From positions 186,001-250,000 of the forward strand of contig JBGFSY010000001.1 in assembly GCA_041277045.1 (NCBI GenBank): a stretch of 64,000 nt of DNA, written 5' to 3'. Numbering within the stretch: the first letter of the stretch is position 1; every line of letters starts with the position of its first letter. Both the position numbers and the translations under genes were made by a program. Of the stretch, positions 37,696 through 45,638 are shown piece after piece. The DNA comes from Reddybacter sp041277045 (GTDB taxonomy: Bacteria > Pseudomonadota > Gammaproteobacteria > Pseudomonadales > Porticoccaceae). The notes below the pieces were generated by a model that saw only the letters and a program-made list of their open reading frames with translations, made no database searches and was not told the DNA's origin.

Positions 37696-38474
37696 TGATC
37701 TTCTCGCCTAATAGAACTATCGACCAAACTCCTATCCGAAATAATACTCAAGTCTATACCTTGTTCTGCAAGCCACCTCTTCAAACTACCTGTTGATTTA
37801 GCGACTATATCTATCTCTTGGTTTGTTATCTTTGTTTTCATTTCGACATTATCATTTTTATAAAAATGCTCATTTAAAAAAGCTTTTTCTTCATGTTTAC
37901 TGAGCGTACCAATATCCCAACCAACTAAACAAATATGCTCAACACCACTGTGAAGTGCAAAAGGTATGGCTAACTCATACATAAGACCAGGCCCCCAAAC
38001 AGCCTTCCCATCAAGTAGCCTCTGAAAGTTCCCCCAACACTCTTTTCCGGCTGTACTCGTCGACAACCCTTCCAAATTATTTTTTGCATTTTCAATTACA
38101 GGAAGCAAAGCATTACATTTAAGCTGCCTTTCTTTGATAATCTCATTATGCCCTTTATCAAAAGAAGTCCATATTACCGGGCTACGAATTTCAGACCAAT
38201 TGTAACCACTGAAATTACAAAAGTTCATCAATAGTAAGTCACTCATGTTTTGAATAACGTTAACACTTTGCTTTATACAAATAACTAGATTTTCATTTAG
38301 TAGCGGAGACAGTTTTTGAATATCAACTAGTGACAAAGAAGGCCCTGCTGCAAATATAAATGCCTTTTTACCACTGAATATATTTTTAGACAAACGAAGT
38401 CTTACCTCTAATGGAACCTCCAAATTCAAAGTATTTCTAAAAAGCTCTTTGCGAAAGCCTAACTTAGTATCCAT
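37674..38474 (-). CDS. DUF115/MptE-like (Maf-related) protein
   Basis: 266 residues. GKKAFIFAAGPSLSLVDIQK near residues 35-54 and GVEHICLVGWDIGTLSKHE near 175-193 are the two nucleotide-fold motifs of the DUF115/MptE-like superfamily. That superfamily contains archaeal pterin pyrophosphokinase MptE and the Maf proteins that transfer CMP-activated nonulosonic acids to flagellins. It follows the KdsB-like gene by 9 bases and has AAGGA before its ATG. Because a CMP-sugar synthetase and a DUF115 fusion are encoded alongside, I infer a transferase for the CMP-sugar. This is not proven. Confidence 0.72.
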   Translation of the reverse strand: MDTKLGFRKELFRNTLNLEVPLEVRLRLSKNIFSGKKAFIFAAGPSLSLVDIQKLSPLLNENLVICIKQSVNVIQNMSDLLLMNFCNFSGYNWSEIRSPVIWTSFDKGHNEIIKERQLKCNALLPVIENAKNNLEGLSTSTAGKECWGNFQRLLDGKAVWGPGLMYELAIPFALHSGVEHICLVGWDIGTLSKHEEKAFLNEHFYKNDNVEMKTKITNQEIDIVAKSTGSLKRWLAEQGIDLSIISDRSLVDSSIRREDQWLKKEV

Positions 38475-38483
38475 TACAATCCT

Positions 38484-39242
38484 TTATGTTAAACGATCAT
38501 CGCAATTTTTCAAAAATTCTATAACATTGTTAACATCACTGGGGATATCCACAGCAATTGAACCGCTATCAACCTCCACCATATCAACTGGGATATCTGC
38601 CTCTAGAAACCTTAAGATCTCAATATCTTCAACTGCTTCGAGAGGTGTCTTTTGTTTGTGATCTGCAAAGAATTTTAATTGCTCTCTGCTAAAGGCGTAA
38701 ATGCACACTTGTTTATGAGCAATGCTAAAACCACCACTTTTAGTTATTGGTATGGGGGACCGGCTCATATACTTAAGCTTTTTTGACTGGCTAAACACAA
38801 CTTTTGGTACAGTTAAAGAACGGAATTCTGATTCAGAGTTAATACGACAATAAGCATTTGTCACATTCCCAACTTGCTGAAACTGCCGCAAAACTTTTAG
38901 AATATCATTTGGCTCAATTATCGGCTCATCACCCTGTACATTAATTAGAAAATCACAATTAAGTTGCTCATTTGCTTCGGCAAGGCGATCAGTCCCCGTT
39001 AAACATGATGAGGATGTCATAACAACTTGGGCACCAAATCCCAGACACTTATCTCTTATTAGCTTACTGTCGGTAGCTATGTAAACAAGTTCAGCTGCAA
39101 CAGCCTTACAACATTGCTCCCATACTCTTTCAACCATCACTTTACCAAGAATATCTGCAAGAGGCTTACCAGGAAATCGGCTAGATTGATACCTTGCTGG
39201 TATAACTATAGCGTAGCGCCAATTACTAGCTTCTGATTTCAT
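38484..39242 (-). CDS. KdsB-like CMP-3-deoxy-ulosonate cytidylyltransferase
   Basis: About 252 residues from the ATG at 39242, chosen because GGGGAG lies 7 bases upstream. AIVIPARYQSSRFPGKPLAD is the CTP-binding start, TGTDRLAEA follows near 82, FLINVQGDEPIIEPNDI near 98 carries the metal aspartate, and ETP-type KTPLEAVEDIEILRFLE lies near 200. KdsB activates Kdo with CTP. This copy is divergent, AT-rich and placed among an aldolase and a phosphatase, so it more likely activates a different 3-deoxy-2-keto sugar acid. The housekeeping kdsB is presumably elsewhere. It overlaps the phosphatase gene by 17 bases. Confidence 0.85.
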   Translation of the reverse strand: MKSEASNWRYAIVIPARYQSSRFPGKPLADILGKVMVERVWEQCCKAVAAELVYIATDSKLIRDKCLGFGAQVVMTSSSCLTGTDRLAEANEQLNCDFLINVQGDEPIIEPNDILKVLRQFQQVGNVTNAYCRINSESEFRSLTVPKVVFSQSKKLKYMSRSPIPITKSGGFSIAHKQVCIYAFSREQLKFFADHKQKTPLEAVEDIEILRFLEADIPVDMVEVDSGSIAVDIPSDVNNVIEFLKNCDDRLT

Positions 39243-39897
39243 CCAGCAACTCCCCATAATCCCTAACAATTTTGAATTTGAACTTTCTACCTAACATTAA
39301 CATTTTTTCTCTTGCAGTAGAAAACTTCTCATAAAATATAAAATCGATATTATTATTTTTGGCAGCCAAAAAGTCTGACTCTGCATCACCTATCATTACT
39401 GCTTTCGCTGATTCATTTTTTGATAGAATCTCTTCTACAAGAGAACATTTTGGTGTAGGTGAGCCATAAACCCCTTCAAAATACTGGTCCAATTGTCTTT
39501 TACGGAAAACGTCTCTTAATTCTTGCTGCTCTGATCCACTGGCAACATACAGCCTTCCCTTTAATGCAGAAACAAATTCTATGAATCGAGGGGATAACTC
39601 TGCTGATAAATATAAGACTTTACACTGCTTCGAATATTCATTTAATATTTTATCTGAATACTGTTTTTTTTCTTTTTCATTAATTTTTAAAAATGCTGAT
39701 ATAAACTGTTCGACATGATGAAACCTCGACTTTCCAAAATTATTCGAAAAATAATCAACGCATAAACTCACTTGAGCTTCGGGAAAGCCAAGCAAATCCA
39801 TACTATTTTTCATAGCTTTAATTTTGAGTTGGTTAGAATCAAAAATCACACCATCACAATCAAATATGTAAATATCATAATCACAGATCGGGGGCAT
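39226..39897 (-). CDS. HAD-superfamily phosphatase
   Basis: 223 residues. DIYIFDCDGVIFDSNQLKIK gives the DxD nucleophile and acid (Asp13, Asp15). LYVASGSEQQELRDVF near 115 is motif II and AVMIGDAESDFLAAKNNNID near 170 the metal motif. It belongs to subfamily I with a helical cap. By analogy with KdsC, NeuA-linked and heptose phosphatases it probably removes phosphate from the sugar acid made by the aldolase, before CMP activation. It overlaps the aldolase gene and the KdsB-like gene by 17 bases each. Confidence 0.85.
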   Translation of the reverse strand: MPPICDYDIYIFDCDGVIFDSNQLKIKAMKNSMDLLGFPEAQVSLCVDYFSNNFGKSRFHHVEQFISAFLKINEKEKKQYSDKILNEYSKQCKVLYLSAELSPRFIEFVSALKGRLYVASGSEQQELRDVFRKRQLDQYFEGVYGSPTPKCSLVEEILSKNESAKAVMIGDAESDFLAAKNNNIDFIFYEKFSTAREKMLMLGRKFKFKIVRDYGELLDEIRS

Positions 39898-41503
39898 ACA
39901 CAGAACCTTGCTGAATATTATAAGATGTTGGCGTCAAAGAAACCAAGTGCATGTTTCTTGAGTTGTCCCTAATTTGAGAAAATAGGTCAATCATCTCAAC
40001 CTGCCGTATATCACCGAGATCATAGCCATCAAAACCGACCAAAGATATTTTCTTCGGTTTACCATTTATTGCTATTGCTATAGCATAAGCTGCAGTTAGG
40101 TCATAAGGGATTACACAGGAATTACTTTTTACTGAAAATTGACCGCTAGTTACAGACAATCCATAATCGAAATAAGTATGTTTTAAAAAATCACATTCGC
40201 CATCGGCAAACAAATGTGCTGGTAAAACAATCGGTTTCTTTAGTTTTTTATAGGTATCATGCTCAGATAAAAACTTGTTATTGTGGGAAACCGCATAATA
40301 ATCAATATATTGAGGTGGCAATATATCAATAGCATTAATAGCAATAACAATTGGTTTTCGCTCACTAATATAACTTTCAATCGCAGATAAATAACGACTC
40401 AAACTTGGACCATTGCTTACAATCATTACTTCTCTATCAAGAAATTTGTTTTGTAACTTATCTTCACCTGAAATACGTTTCGTGGATGCATTAAATAAAA
40501 GTGCACTCTTCAATACATCACCATCATATGAACTTGACCCCTCAAGCTCGTTTAAATAATCTATGGCGCCAACAATTTCATCTGTTCCATAATGGGGATT
40601 TAATAATAGATTTTGAATATATGTTGGGTGAACATTATTTTGTGCCGCTAAGAAATATAATAAATTACCTCCCCAACCATATTTTTTTTGCATTTTTTCA
40701 AAATCACGAATGACTAACTCATATACTGGCTTTGGATTATATAATGACTCTTCTTTATCCAATACAGCCAATAAATTTTCTGTTTGCGTATTACCTGCAC
40801 CTCGCCCCATGCCTGTAACTGTCGAATCCAACCAAGTGACATTTATATCCCGTGCAGCCAAGGTATTGTCAAGCCCTCTCCCCATGTTATTGTGAGTATG
40901 TATACCTATTTCACCCTTCCAATGAACTTTCAACGCCGTCACTATTCTAACGACTTCCTTAGAATCCATATTCCCCAAGGAATCAGCAAAATAAAGAACA
41001 TCGAGCGCTTCCCACTCTTCTGCTGTCTGTGCTTTTTGTGAGATAACATTACAAGCTTTACCACCCGCTTGCATTAAGTTAAATCCAACCTTATAACCCA
41101 GCTCTTTTAGATGTTTAACTATCTCGCCGCATTCCTCCACCTCTCGAAAGTGCCCAGCTACACGAACTAAGCTAACTTTACTTTCCTTTGCAGGTAAGAA
41201 TAATGCATCGATAGCTGCTTTAACCCCCAAGCTAGAAGCCAGAATAGTTTTAGCATCCACCATCACCCCGTACATCGGTCCGACAGGTAAATCTAATGAT
41301 CTCAAGTGAATTTCTGTTGTGTATGCATAAGGCCCTGAAAAGCCACTTCTCGGGAAATTACGTAAGCCTAGTTCAACATAATCGATTTTGGCCGATGCCA
41401 TAGTTTGTAGATAATTGGAAACAACTTCAGGACAAAAATCCCAATTATTATAATAACCACCATCTCTTAATGTGCAATCTAATATTTTTACCACAAAAAT
41501 CAT
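39881..41503 (-). CDS. DRE-TIM pyruvate-aldolase-like enzyme fused to a DUF115/MptE-like domain
   Basis: 540 residues. Residues about 6-290 are an HMGL-like TIM barrel with KILDCTLRDGGYYNNWDF (Arg13, Asp14), FADSLG near 172, the metal-binding GIHTHNNMGRG (His202, His204) and GMGRGAGNTQTENL near 231, resembling 4-hydroxy-2-oxovalerate aldolase. Residues about 355-500 repeat the DUF115 motifs (VMIVSNGPSLSRYL, then KISLVGFDGYDLGD). The barrel should join pyruvate to an aldehyde; with a sugar aldehyde that gives a 3-deoxy-2-keto acid. A GTG at 41494, 9 bases after AGGGA, may be the true start since relatives begin at KILDCTLRDGG. First gene of the cassette. Confidence 0.8.
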   Translation of the reverse strand: MIFVVKILDCTLRDGGYYNNWDFCPEVVSNYLQTMASAKIDYVELGLRNFPRSGFSGPYAYTTEIHLRSLDLPVGPMYGVMVDAKTILASSLGVKAAIDALFLPAKESKVSLVRVAGHFREVEECGEIVKHLKELGYKVGFNLMQAGGKACNVISQKAQTAEEWEALDVLYFADSLGNMDSKEVVRIVTALKVHWKGEIGIHTHNNMGRGLDNTLAARDINVTWLDSTVTGMGRGAGNTQTENLLAVLDKEESLYNPKPVYELVIRDFEKMQKKYGWGGNLLYFLAAQNNVHPTYIQNLLLNPHYGTDEIVGAIDYLNELEGSSSYDGDVLKSALLFNASTKRISGEDKLQNKFLDREVMIVSNGPSLSRYLSAIESYISERKPIVIAINAIDILPPQYIDYYAVSHNNKFLSEHDTYKKLKKPIVLPAHLFADGECDFLKHTYFDYGLSVTSGQFSVKSNSCVIPYDLTAAYAIAIAINGKPKKISLVGFDGYDLGDIRQVEMIDLFSQIRDNSRNMHLVSLTPTSYNIQQGSVYAPDL

Positions 41504-42010
41504 TCCCTATTAGTATCAGGTGGCGTGTAGCCTTGAAGTAAAGTGTGTTGTTATGGCCCTCGGGACGGCTGATGAACGCATCCAGGATAACCAGCATGAC
41601 AATTATAACTGATTAATTACTGTGCTAAAGGGAGATTTCACTATAACCTAATATCGTACTCTGCACATATACTCCTAAAGAAAAATGAACTTTCAATTGA
41701 ATCTATTCAGACCTTACAGTTGAATCAATAACCAGCTCTGGATATTGATTTTGTATGCGACGGTAATACTCAGAAGCTTCTGATAGCTTTTCTCTCAACT
41801 CTTTTATCAAACTAAGGAGAGTCATTTCACTTTCTGATTTTTCTTTATATTGGCTTCTTAGTTGCTCCAAATCAATCTGCGATTTTGCGAGCATTTTTTG
41901 ATTTAGCTCTCTCTGTCTATTGTAACTATCTTGCTTGTCATTAAGATTCCTATCAGATTCAGCCTGCTCTTTTTGTAATTCTTCTACCCGGCTTTCATTT
42001 TCCTTGACAG

Positions 42011-42014
42011 AATG
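42011..42014. repeat. Target-site duplication, left copy (AATG)
   Basis: AATG directly precedes the left inverted repeat of the IS3-family element, and the same four bases follow the right end at 43220-43223. A 4-bp duplication is usual for the IS407 group. Confidence 0.85.
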
Positions 42015-42030
42015 TGTAAACCTCCCCTTT

Positions 42031-42882
42031 TTAGTGGCACCCTAATTTAGAGTTTTCCCGCATCTCATGTTGGGCCAGATATTCCCAGGGTGTGAGATCA
42101 TTGAGGGAATCGTGAGGCCGTTCTTCGTTGTATTATCGCACCCAGTCTTCCGTCAGCTCTCGAACTTCTCGTAATGTTTTAAAGACATGCATGTTGAGAA
42201 TTTCATCCCGGTAAGTGCGATTGAATCGCTCGATATAGGCGTTTTGTGTCGGTGTGCCAGGCTGGATAAATTCCAGTTGAATATCGTGTTCCTTTGCCCA
42301 TTCAGCCAAGACAGTAGAGATGAACTCCGGGCCGTTATCCATTCTCAGTTTCTTGGGGTACCCCCGCCAAGCTATTGCTCGTTCCAGCACGCGAATGACG
42401 CGCGGCGCTGGCAAATTCAGATCGACCTCAATGGCCAGCGCTTCACGATTAAAATCATCGACAAGGTTAAACGTCCGGAAACGACGACCACAAAACAGAC
42501 TGTCGCACATAAAATCCATTGACCAACAGTGATTGGCTCGTGCCGGCACTGCCAACGGCTCAGGGTTTCGTGTTGGCAAGCGTTTCTTTCCGCGTCGTCG
42601 TTTGTTCAGGTTTAACGCGGTATACACGCGATAAATACGCTTGTGGTTCCAGGGATGTCCCCAGCGCCTGAGTATTTTGAAGAGTTTACTGAAGCCGTAA
42701 GCGGGGTAACGCTCGACGGCCTCTTGCAGCTTTGCTATCACCTCATCGTCCCGATAGGGGTCGGGCCTGTATCGGTAAACAGAATCACTAATGCCAACAG
42801 CGCGACAGGCCATTCTGAGGCTTGCGCCATGCACCTCTTGGGCATGGTCAACAAACTCTCGCCTGATCGCTGGCTTTAAAGC
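42031..42882 (-). pseudogene. IS3-family transposase OrfB (DDE), interrupted by a stop
   Basis: Translation is expected by -1 slippage from orfA (ALKPAIRREFVDHAQEVHGA follows the slip). The rve/DDE core is intact: HCWSMDFMCDSLF, RMDNGPEFISTVLAEW and, 35 residues on, the Glu in IERFNRTYRDEIL. A TAA at 42133-42135 follows TEDWVR. After it the same frame continues YNEERPHDSLNDLTPWEYLA to a second TAA at 42031-42033, as in intact relatives. The premature stop removes about 33 residues after the catalytic Glu, so the copy is probably inactive or weakened. Confidence 0.88.
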
Positions 42883-43142
42883 TTTTTTTCAACAATATCC
42901 TTGAGGATACGATGTTCCAGACTTAAATCAGCGAACATGGATTTCAGCCGCCTATTCTCATCTTCAAGTTCCTTGAGTCTTTTAACATCGGACAGCTCCA
43001 TGCCACCGTACTTCGACTTCCAGTTGTAATAGGTGGCGTCATAGATTCCGTACTCACGGCAGACTTCTTTAACAAGCCTGCCGCCCTCGACTTCCTTCAA
43101 AATCTTAACGATCTGCGTTTCTGTGTAGCGTGTTTTTTTCAT
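42876..43142 (-). CDS. IS3-family transposase OrfA
   Basis: 88 residues from the ATG at 43142, which has GGAG 8 bases upstream. MKKTRYTETQIVKILKEVEG with KEVCREYGIYDATYYNWKSK is the helix-turn-helix that binds the element's ends. A leucine-zipper helix follows (LKELEDENRRLKSMFADLSL). Near the end a run of seven A then G (A-AAA-AAG, 42888-42882) is the expected programmed -1 slippage site for making the OrfAB transposase. Confidence 0.92.
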   Translation of the reverse strand: MKKTRYTETQIVKILKEVEGGRLVKEVCREYGIYDATYYNWKSKYGGMELSDVKRLKELEDENRRLKSMFADLSLEHRILKDIVEKKL

Positions 43143-43888
43143 TATTCGTTCTCCGCATTGCAATAGTGTACGCGGTAGAACTCTACATATGGATGCCCCT
43201 AGTTTAGGGGAGGTTTACAAATGCATCTGTTTGTCTCGCTGCTTTGTTATAGAAAAAATTTGTTCGTCTTTAACAACAAGACTGTCCGTCAGTTCTTGTA
43301 TTTCTGATTTTAGCTTGTTGAACTGCCCAAGGCTTTCTGCACTCTTCATCTCGATGTGCTTATTTGAAACTTTTAGCTCCGTCAATTCAGCGTGAAGCTG
43401 ACCATTTTTAGCTTCACACGCCTGATTGCTGTTACTTAATTCGCTGACCTGCTCAAGGTTTTCTCTGCTCTTTATTTCTAGTTGCTTGTGGTTAGACTCA
43501 AGCTCTTCTTGTATCTGGCTGACTTGTAATAATAACAATTCATTTTCTGATGCAAGCTCACTGGATTTTAATTCACTGATTTGAGTGGCTTTTTTTAACT
43601 CATTGAGCTGGCCTTGCAACTGTTTGTTGTAGCTATTGTCAGCGCTGCTTGTATAACTATTATCGCTTAAACGGACTTTACGCAGTAATTTCATCGAAAC
43701 AGACATTGGTGCAGCATTGCCAGCGGAACTACCTTTAGAAGCAGTTTGGGTGTCAGTTGTAAGATTGTGGCGACTCTGCTCTTGCAACTTAATATTTTGC
43801 ATGTAGTAATGCTCCAACTCTTCTTGCAGTTGGTTTATCTGCAATAAGGCTAACTCTAACTCAGCGGCTGTATCTGTTCGTTGTTGCA

Positions 43889-44650
43889 TTAATTAACCTT
43901 TCTTATCTTGCTAGCTACACCATTCTGGCTGCTGTTTTTAGTCGCTGCATCGTTATCAATTAAGGCCTGATTATAATGCATGAAGACATCACTTGTGGGC
44001 CCAAGCATTTTCACCTGGCCTTTTTCTAGCCAAACTGCTCTTTGGCATAAGCGTTTTATTTGAGGTTCACTATGGGAAACAAAAATGACTGTTTGCTGTG
44101 AGTTGATTTTTTGTAACAAGGTTCGCTCTGCTTTTTGTCGAAAAGAGGCATCACCAACCCCAAGTACTTCATCAATCATTAACAAATCAACATCAAGAGT
44201 TATCGCCACTGAAAAACCGAGCCGAGCTTTCATTCCTGTAGAGTAGGTTTTTATTGGCTGATGAATAAAATCACCCAACTCTGAAAACTCAACAATACTC
44301 TCTAGCAAGTCCATGGCCTGTTGTTTTGTGGCACCCAGTAGCATGGCGCTGATAATTGCGTTATCCCTGCCAGAAAGCTCCTGGTCGAACCCCACACCCA
44401 ATGTCAGTAAAGAAATTTGCTGACAATTTTTTGTGATTTGGCCACTGTCAGGCTTGTAAATACCGGCAAGTACTTTGAGTAAGGTTGATTTACCGCAACC
44501 ATTCCTGCCGATAATCCCCAGGGTCTCCCCTTTTATAACATTGAAACTAACGTCATCAAGCGCGGTAAACTTCTCATGGCGAAAAAAGGCCAATCGTGTC
44601 CAGTAACTTAGGGTTACGTTTTTTAGCGTTAGGATGTTGTTTGTTGCCAT
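43889..44650 (-). CDS. Polysaccharide ABC exporter, ATP-binding subunit (Wzt/KpsT/TagH type)
   Basis: 253 residues. GIIGRNGCGKSTLLKVLAGI near 46 is the Walker A motif, YSTGMKARLGFSVAI near 140 the ABC signature and LLMIDEVLGVGDASF near 160 Walker B; the signature type is that of capsule and O-antigen exporters. It stops after the ATPase domain, so it lacks the C-terminal carbohydrate-binding domain of some Wzt proteins. The start overlaps the permease stop by one base. It powers export of an undecaprenol-linked or lipid-linked glycan with the permease. The next gene, now split by an IS, may have supplied the missing substrate-recognition part. Confidence 0.92.
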   Translation of the reverse strand: MATNNILTLKNVTLSYWTRLAFFRHEKFTALDDVSFNVIKGETLGIIGRNGCGKSTLLKVLAGIYKPDSGQITKNCQQISLLTLGVGFDQELSGRDNAIISAMLLGATKQQAMDLLESIVEFSELGDFIHQPIKTYSTGMKARLGFSVAITLDVDLLMIDEVLGVGDASFRQKAERTLLQKINSQQTVIFVSHSEPQIKRLCQRAVWLEKGQVKMLGPTSDVFMHYNQALIDNDAATKNSSQNGVASKIRKVN

Positions 44651-45441
44651 TATTGAGTGACCAGTCGTGCATAGGTTGCATCGGTTTTATTAAACCAGGC
44701 ATTCATCACTATAATCATTAAAATACTAACCAGGCTGATTACACTTAGTGCCACCCAGTCTGGAGCAATATTTTCGAGTAACACCTCACGGTAGTTTTTA
44801 AACAAGTTGGCAAGTGGGTTCATTAAAAAGAGTTCTTGATGTTGTTCCTGTAACACTTCTTTATAGCTATAGAATATACCTGACGAAAACATAAGCATCA
44901 TCATGCCGGTAGCAATCAAGAACTTAAAGTCTGGTATGAATGGGACAATGGCAGAAACCAACAACGCACAGGCAATAATGAGCAATATCTGCGTGACGAT
45001 AACCGGCAAGATATAGAGCCAATTAGCACTATACTCCATGCCATAGGCCACCAAGAATGCGAGGAAGAGTACGAATACAAACAGCTGCTTAACCAAGTCT
45101 TGCGCAACGACCAATAAAGGAAAGAAAGGTTTTGGAATTGCAATTTGAAGGATAAGCCCTTTGCCCGCGACAATGGAGTTCGATGCATTAGTAACAGACT
45201 TTGAAAACCATAAAAATGGGATCTTTCCACACAATAAAAACACTAGAAAATTGTTTGTTCCTCGATCAAGTAGAATACTAAATACCACGTAAAAAACGGC
45301 AACATGCAAGGCTGGCTCGAGTAACCACCAGATATAACTGAGATGAGTCTTTTTTGTTTCTGACTTTAAGTTGAATTTTAATTTTGTAAAAAACACTTCC
45401 AACATGTGACTTCTTGTACTGATCATTGAACCTACTTTCAC
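44650..45441 (-). CDS. Polysaccharide ABC exporter, permease subunit (Wzm/KpsM/TagG type)
   Basis: 263 residues with about six hydrophobic segments (LHVAVFYVVFSILL, PLLVVAQDLVKQLFVFVLFL, ILPVIVTQILLIIACALLV and others) and the ABC2-type motif KTHLSYIWWLLEPALHVAVF near residue 30. It forms the membrane channel that moves the finished glycan to the periplasm. It is the first gene of the minus-strand glycan operon at this end. No Wzx or Wzy is present, which fits ABC-dependent export. Confidence 0.92.
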   Translation of the reverse strand: MKVGSMISTRSHMLEVFFTKLKFNLKSETKKTHLSYIWWLLEPALHVAVFYVVFSILLDRGTNNFLVFLLCGKIPFLWFSKSVTNASNSIVAGKGLILQIAIPKPFFPLLVVAQDLVKQLFVFVLFLAFLVAYGMEYSANWLYILPVIVTQILLIIACALLVSAIVPFIPDFKFLIATGMMMLMFSSGIFYSYKEVLQEQHQELFLMNPLANLFKNYREVLLENIAPDWVALSVISLVSILMIIVMNAWFNKTDATYARLVTQ

Positions 45442-45599
45442 TAAACGCTTGTTCCTGTGATAAATAAAGGAAGCTCTTTAGAGACTCCCTAAACTTCCTA
45501 TTGTGAGAATTTCACTTAGCCATTAAATACATAAGCCACTAATTTCGCTCACATTTTATTCTTCTCGCCTGAACTTTCAACAGAAAAACCTAACTACCG

Positions 45600-45618
45600 T
45601 TAGAACTTCTAGTTCTAA
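45600..45618. repeat. Short palindrome upstream of the exporter genes
   Basis: TTAGAACT-TCT-AGTTCTAA is a perfect 8-3-8 palindrome followed by six A, about 160 bases before the permease start. It could be an operator or part of an IS end. Nothing identifies a regulator. Confidence 0.35.
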
Positions 45619-45638
45619 AAAAACCAGTTCGAGCGACG

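Larger units (their letters stand above)
42015..43219 (-). mobile_element. IS3-family (IS407-group-like) insertion sequence, 1205 bp
   Basis: Both ends begin TGTAAACCTCCCCT, read inward; similarity continues as TAG-GGCA-CC, giving terminal inverted repeats of about 28 bp. The element carries orfA and orfB in the usual overlapping arrangement with an A-rich slippage site, and is flanked by AATG duplications. It interrupts the coiled-coil gene after the Wzt-type ATPase. The clean ends and duplication suggest a fairly recent insertion, although orfB now has a premature stop. Confidence 0.93.
41703..43889 (-). pseudogene. Coiled-coil protein gene split by an IS3-family element
   Basis: The 5' part (43889 to 43220) encodes 220-odd residues, almost all heptad-like coiled coil (LALLQINQLQEELEHYYMQN at the start, repeated LQVSQIQEELESNHKQLE type segments). 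The 3' part (42014 to 41703) continues HSVKENESRVEELQ to a natural stop after IDSTVRSE. Removing the element and one AATG copy joins the halves exactly in frame (QMHSVKENE), giving an original protein of 325 residues. The start overlaps the ABC ATPase stop by one base (TAATG). By its place beside a Wzt-type ATPase it may have been a chain-length ruler or export adaptor. It is now truncated. Confidence 0.88.

Noticed and set aside
24949..45441. Prophage or conjugative element
   Set aside because: No integrase, capsid, terminase, relaxase or att-type repeat was seen; only insertion-sequence traces and glycan genes.
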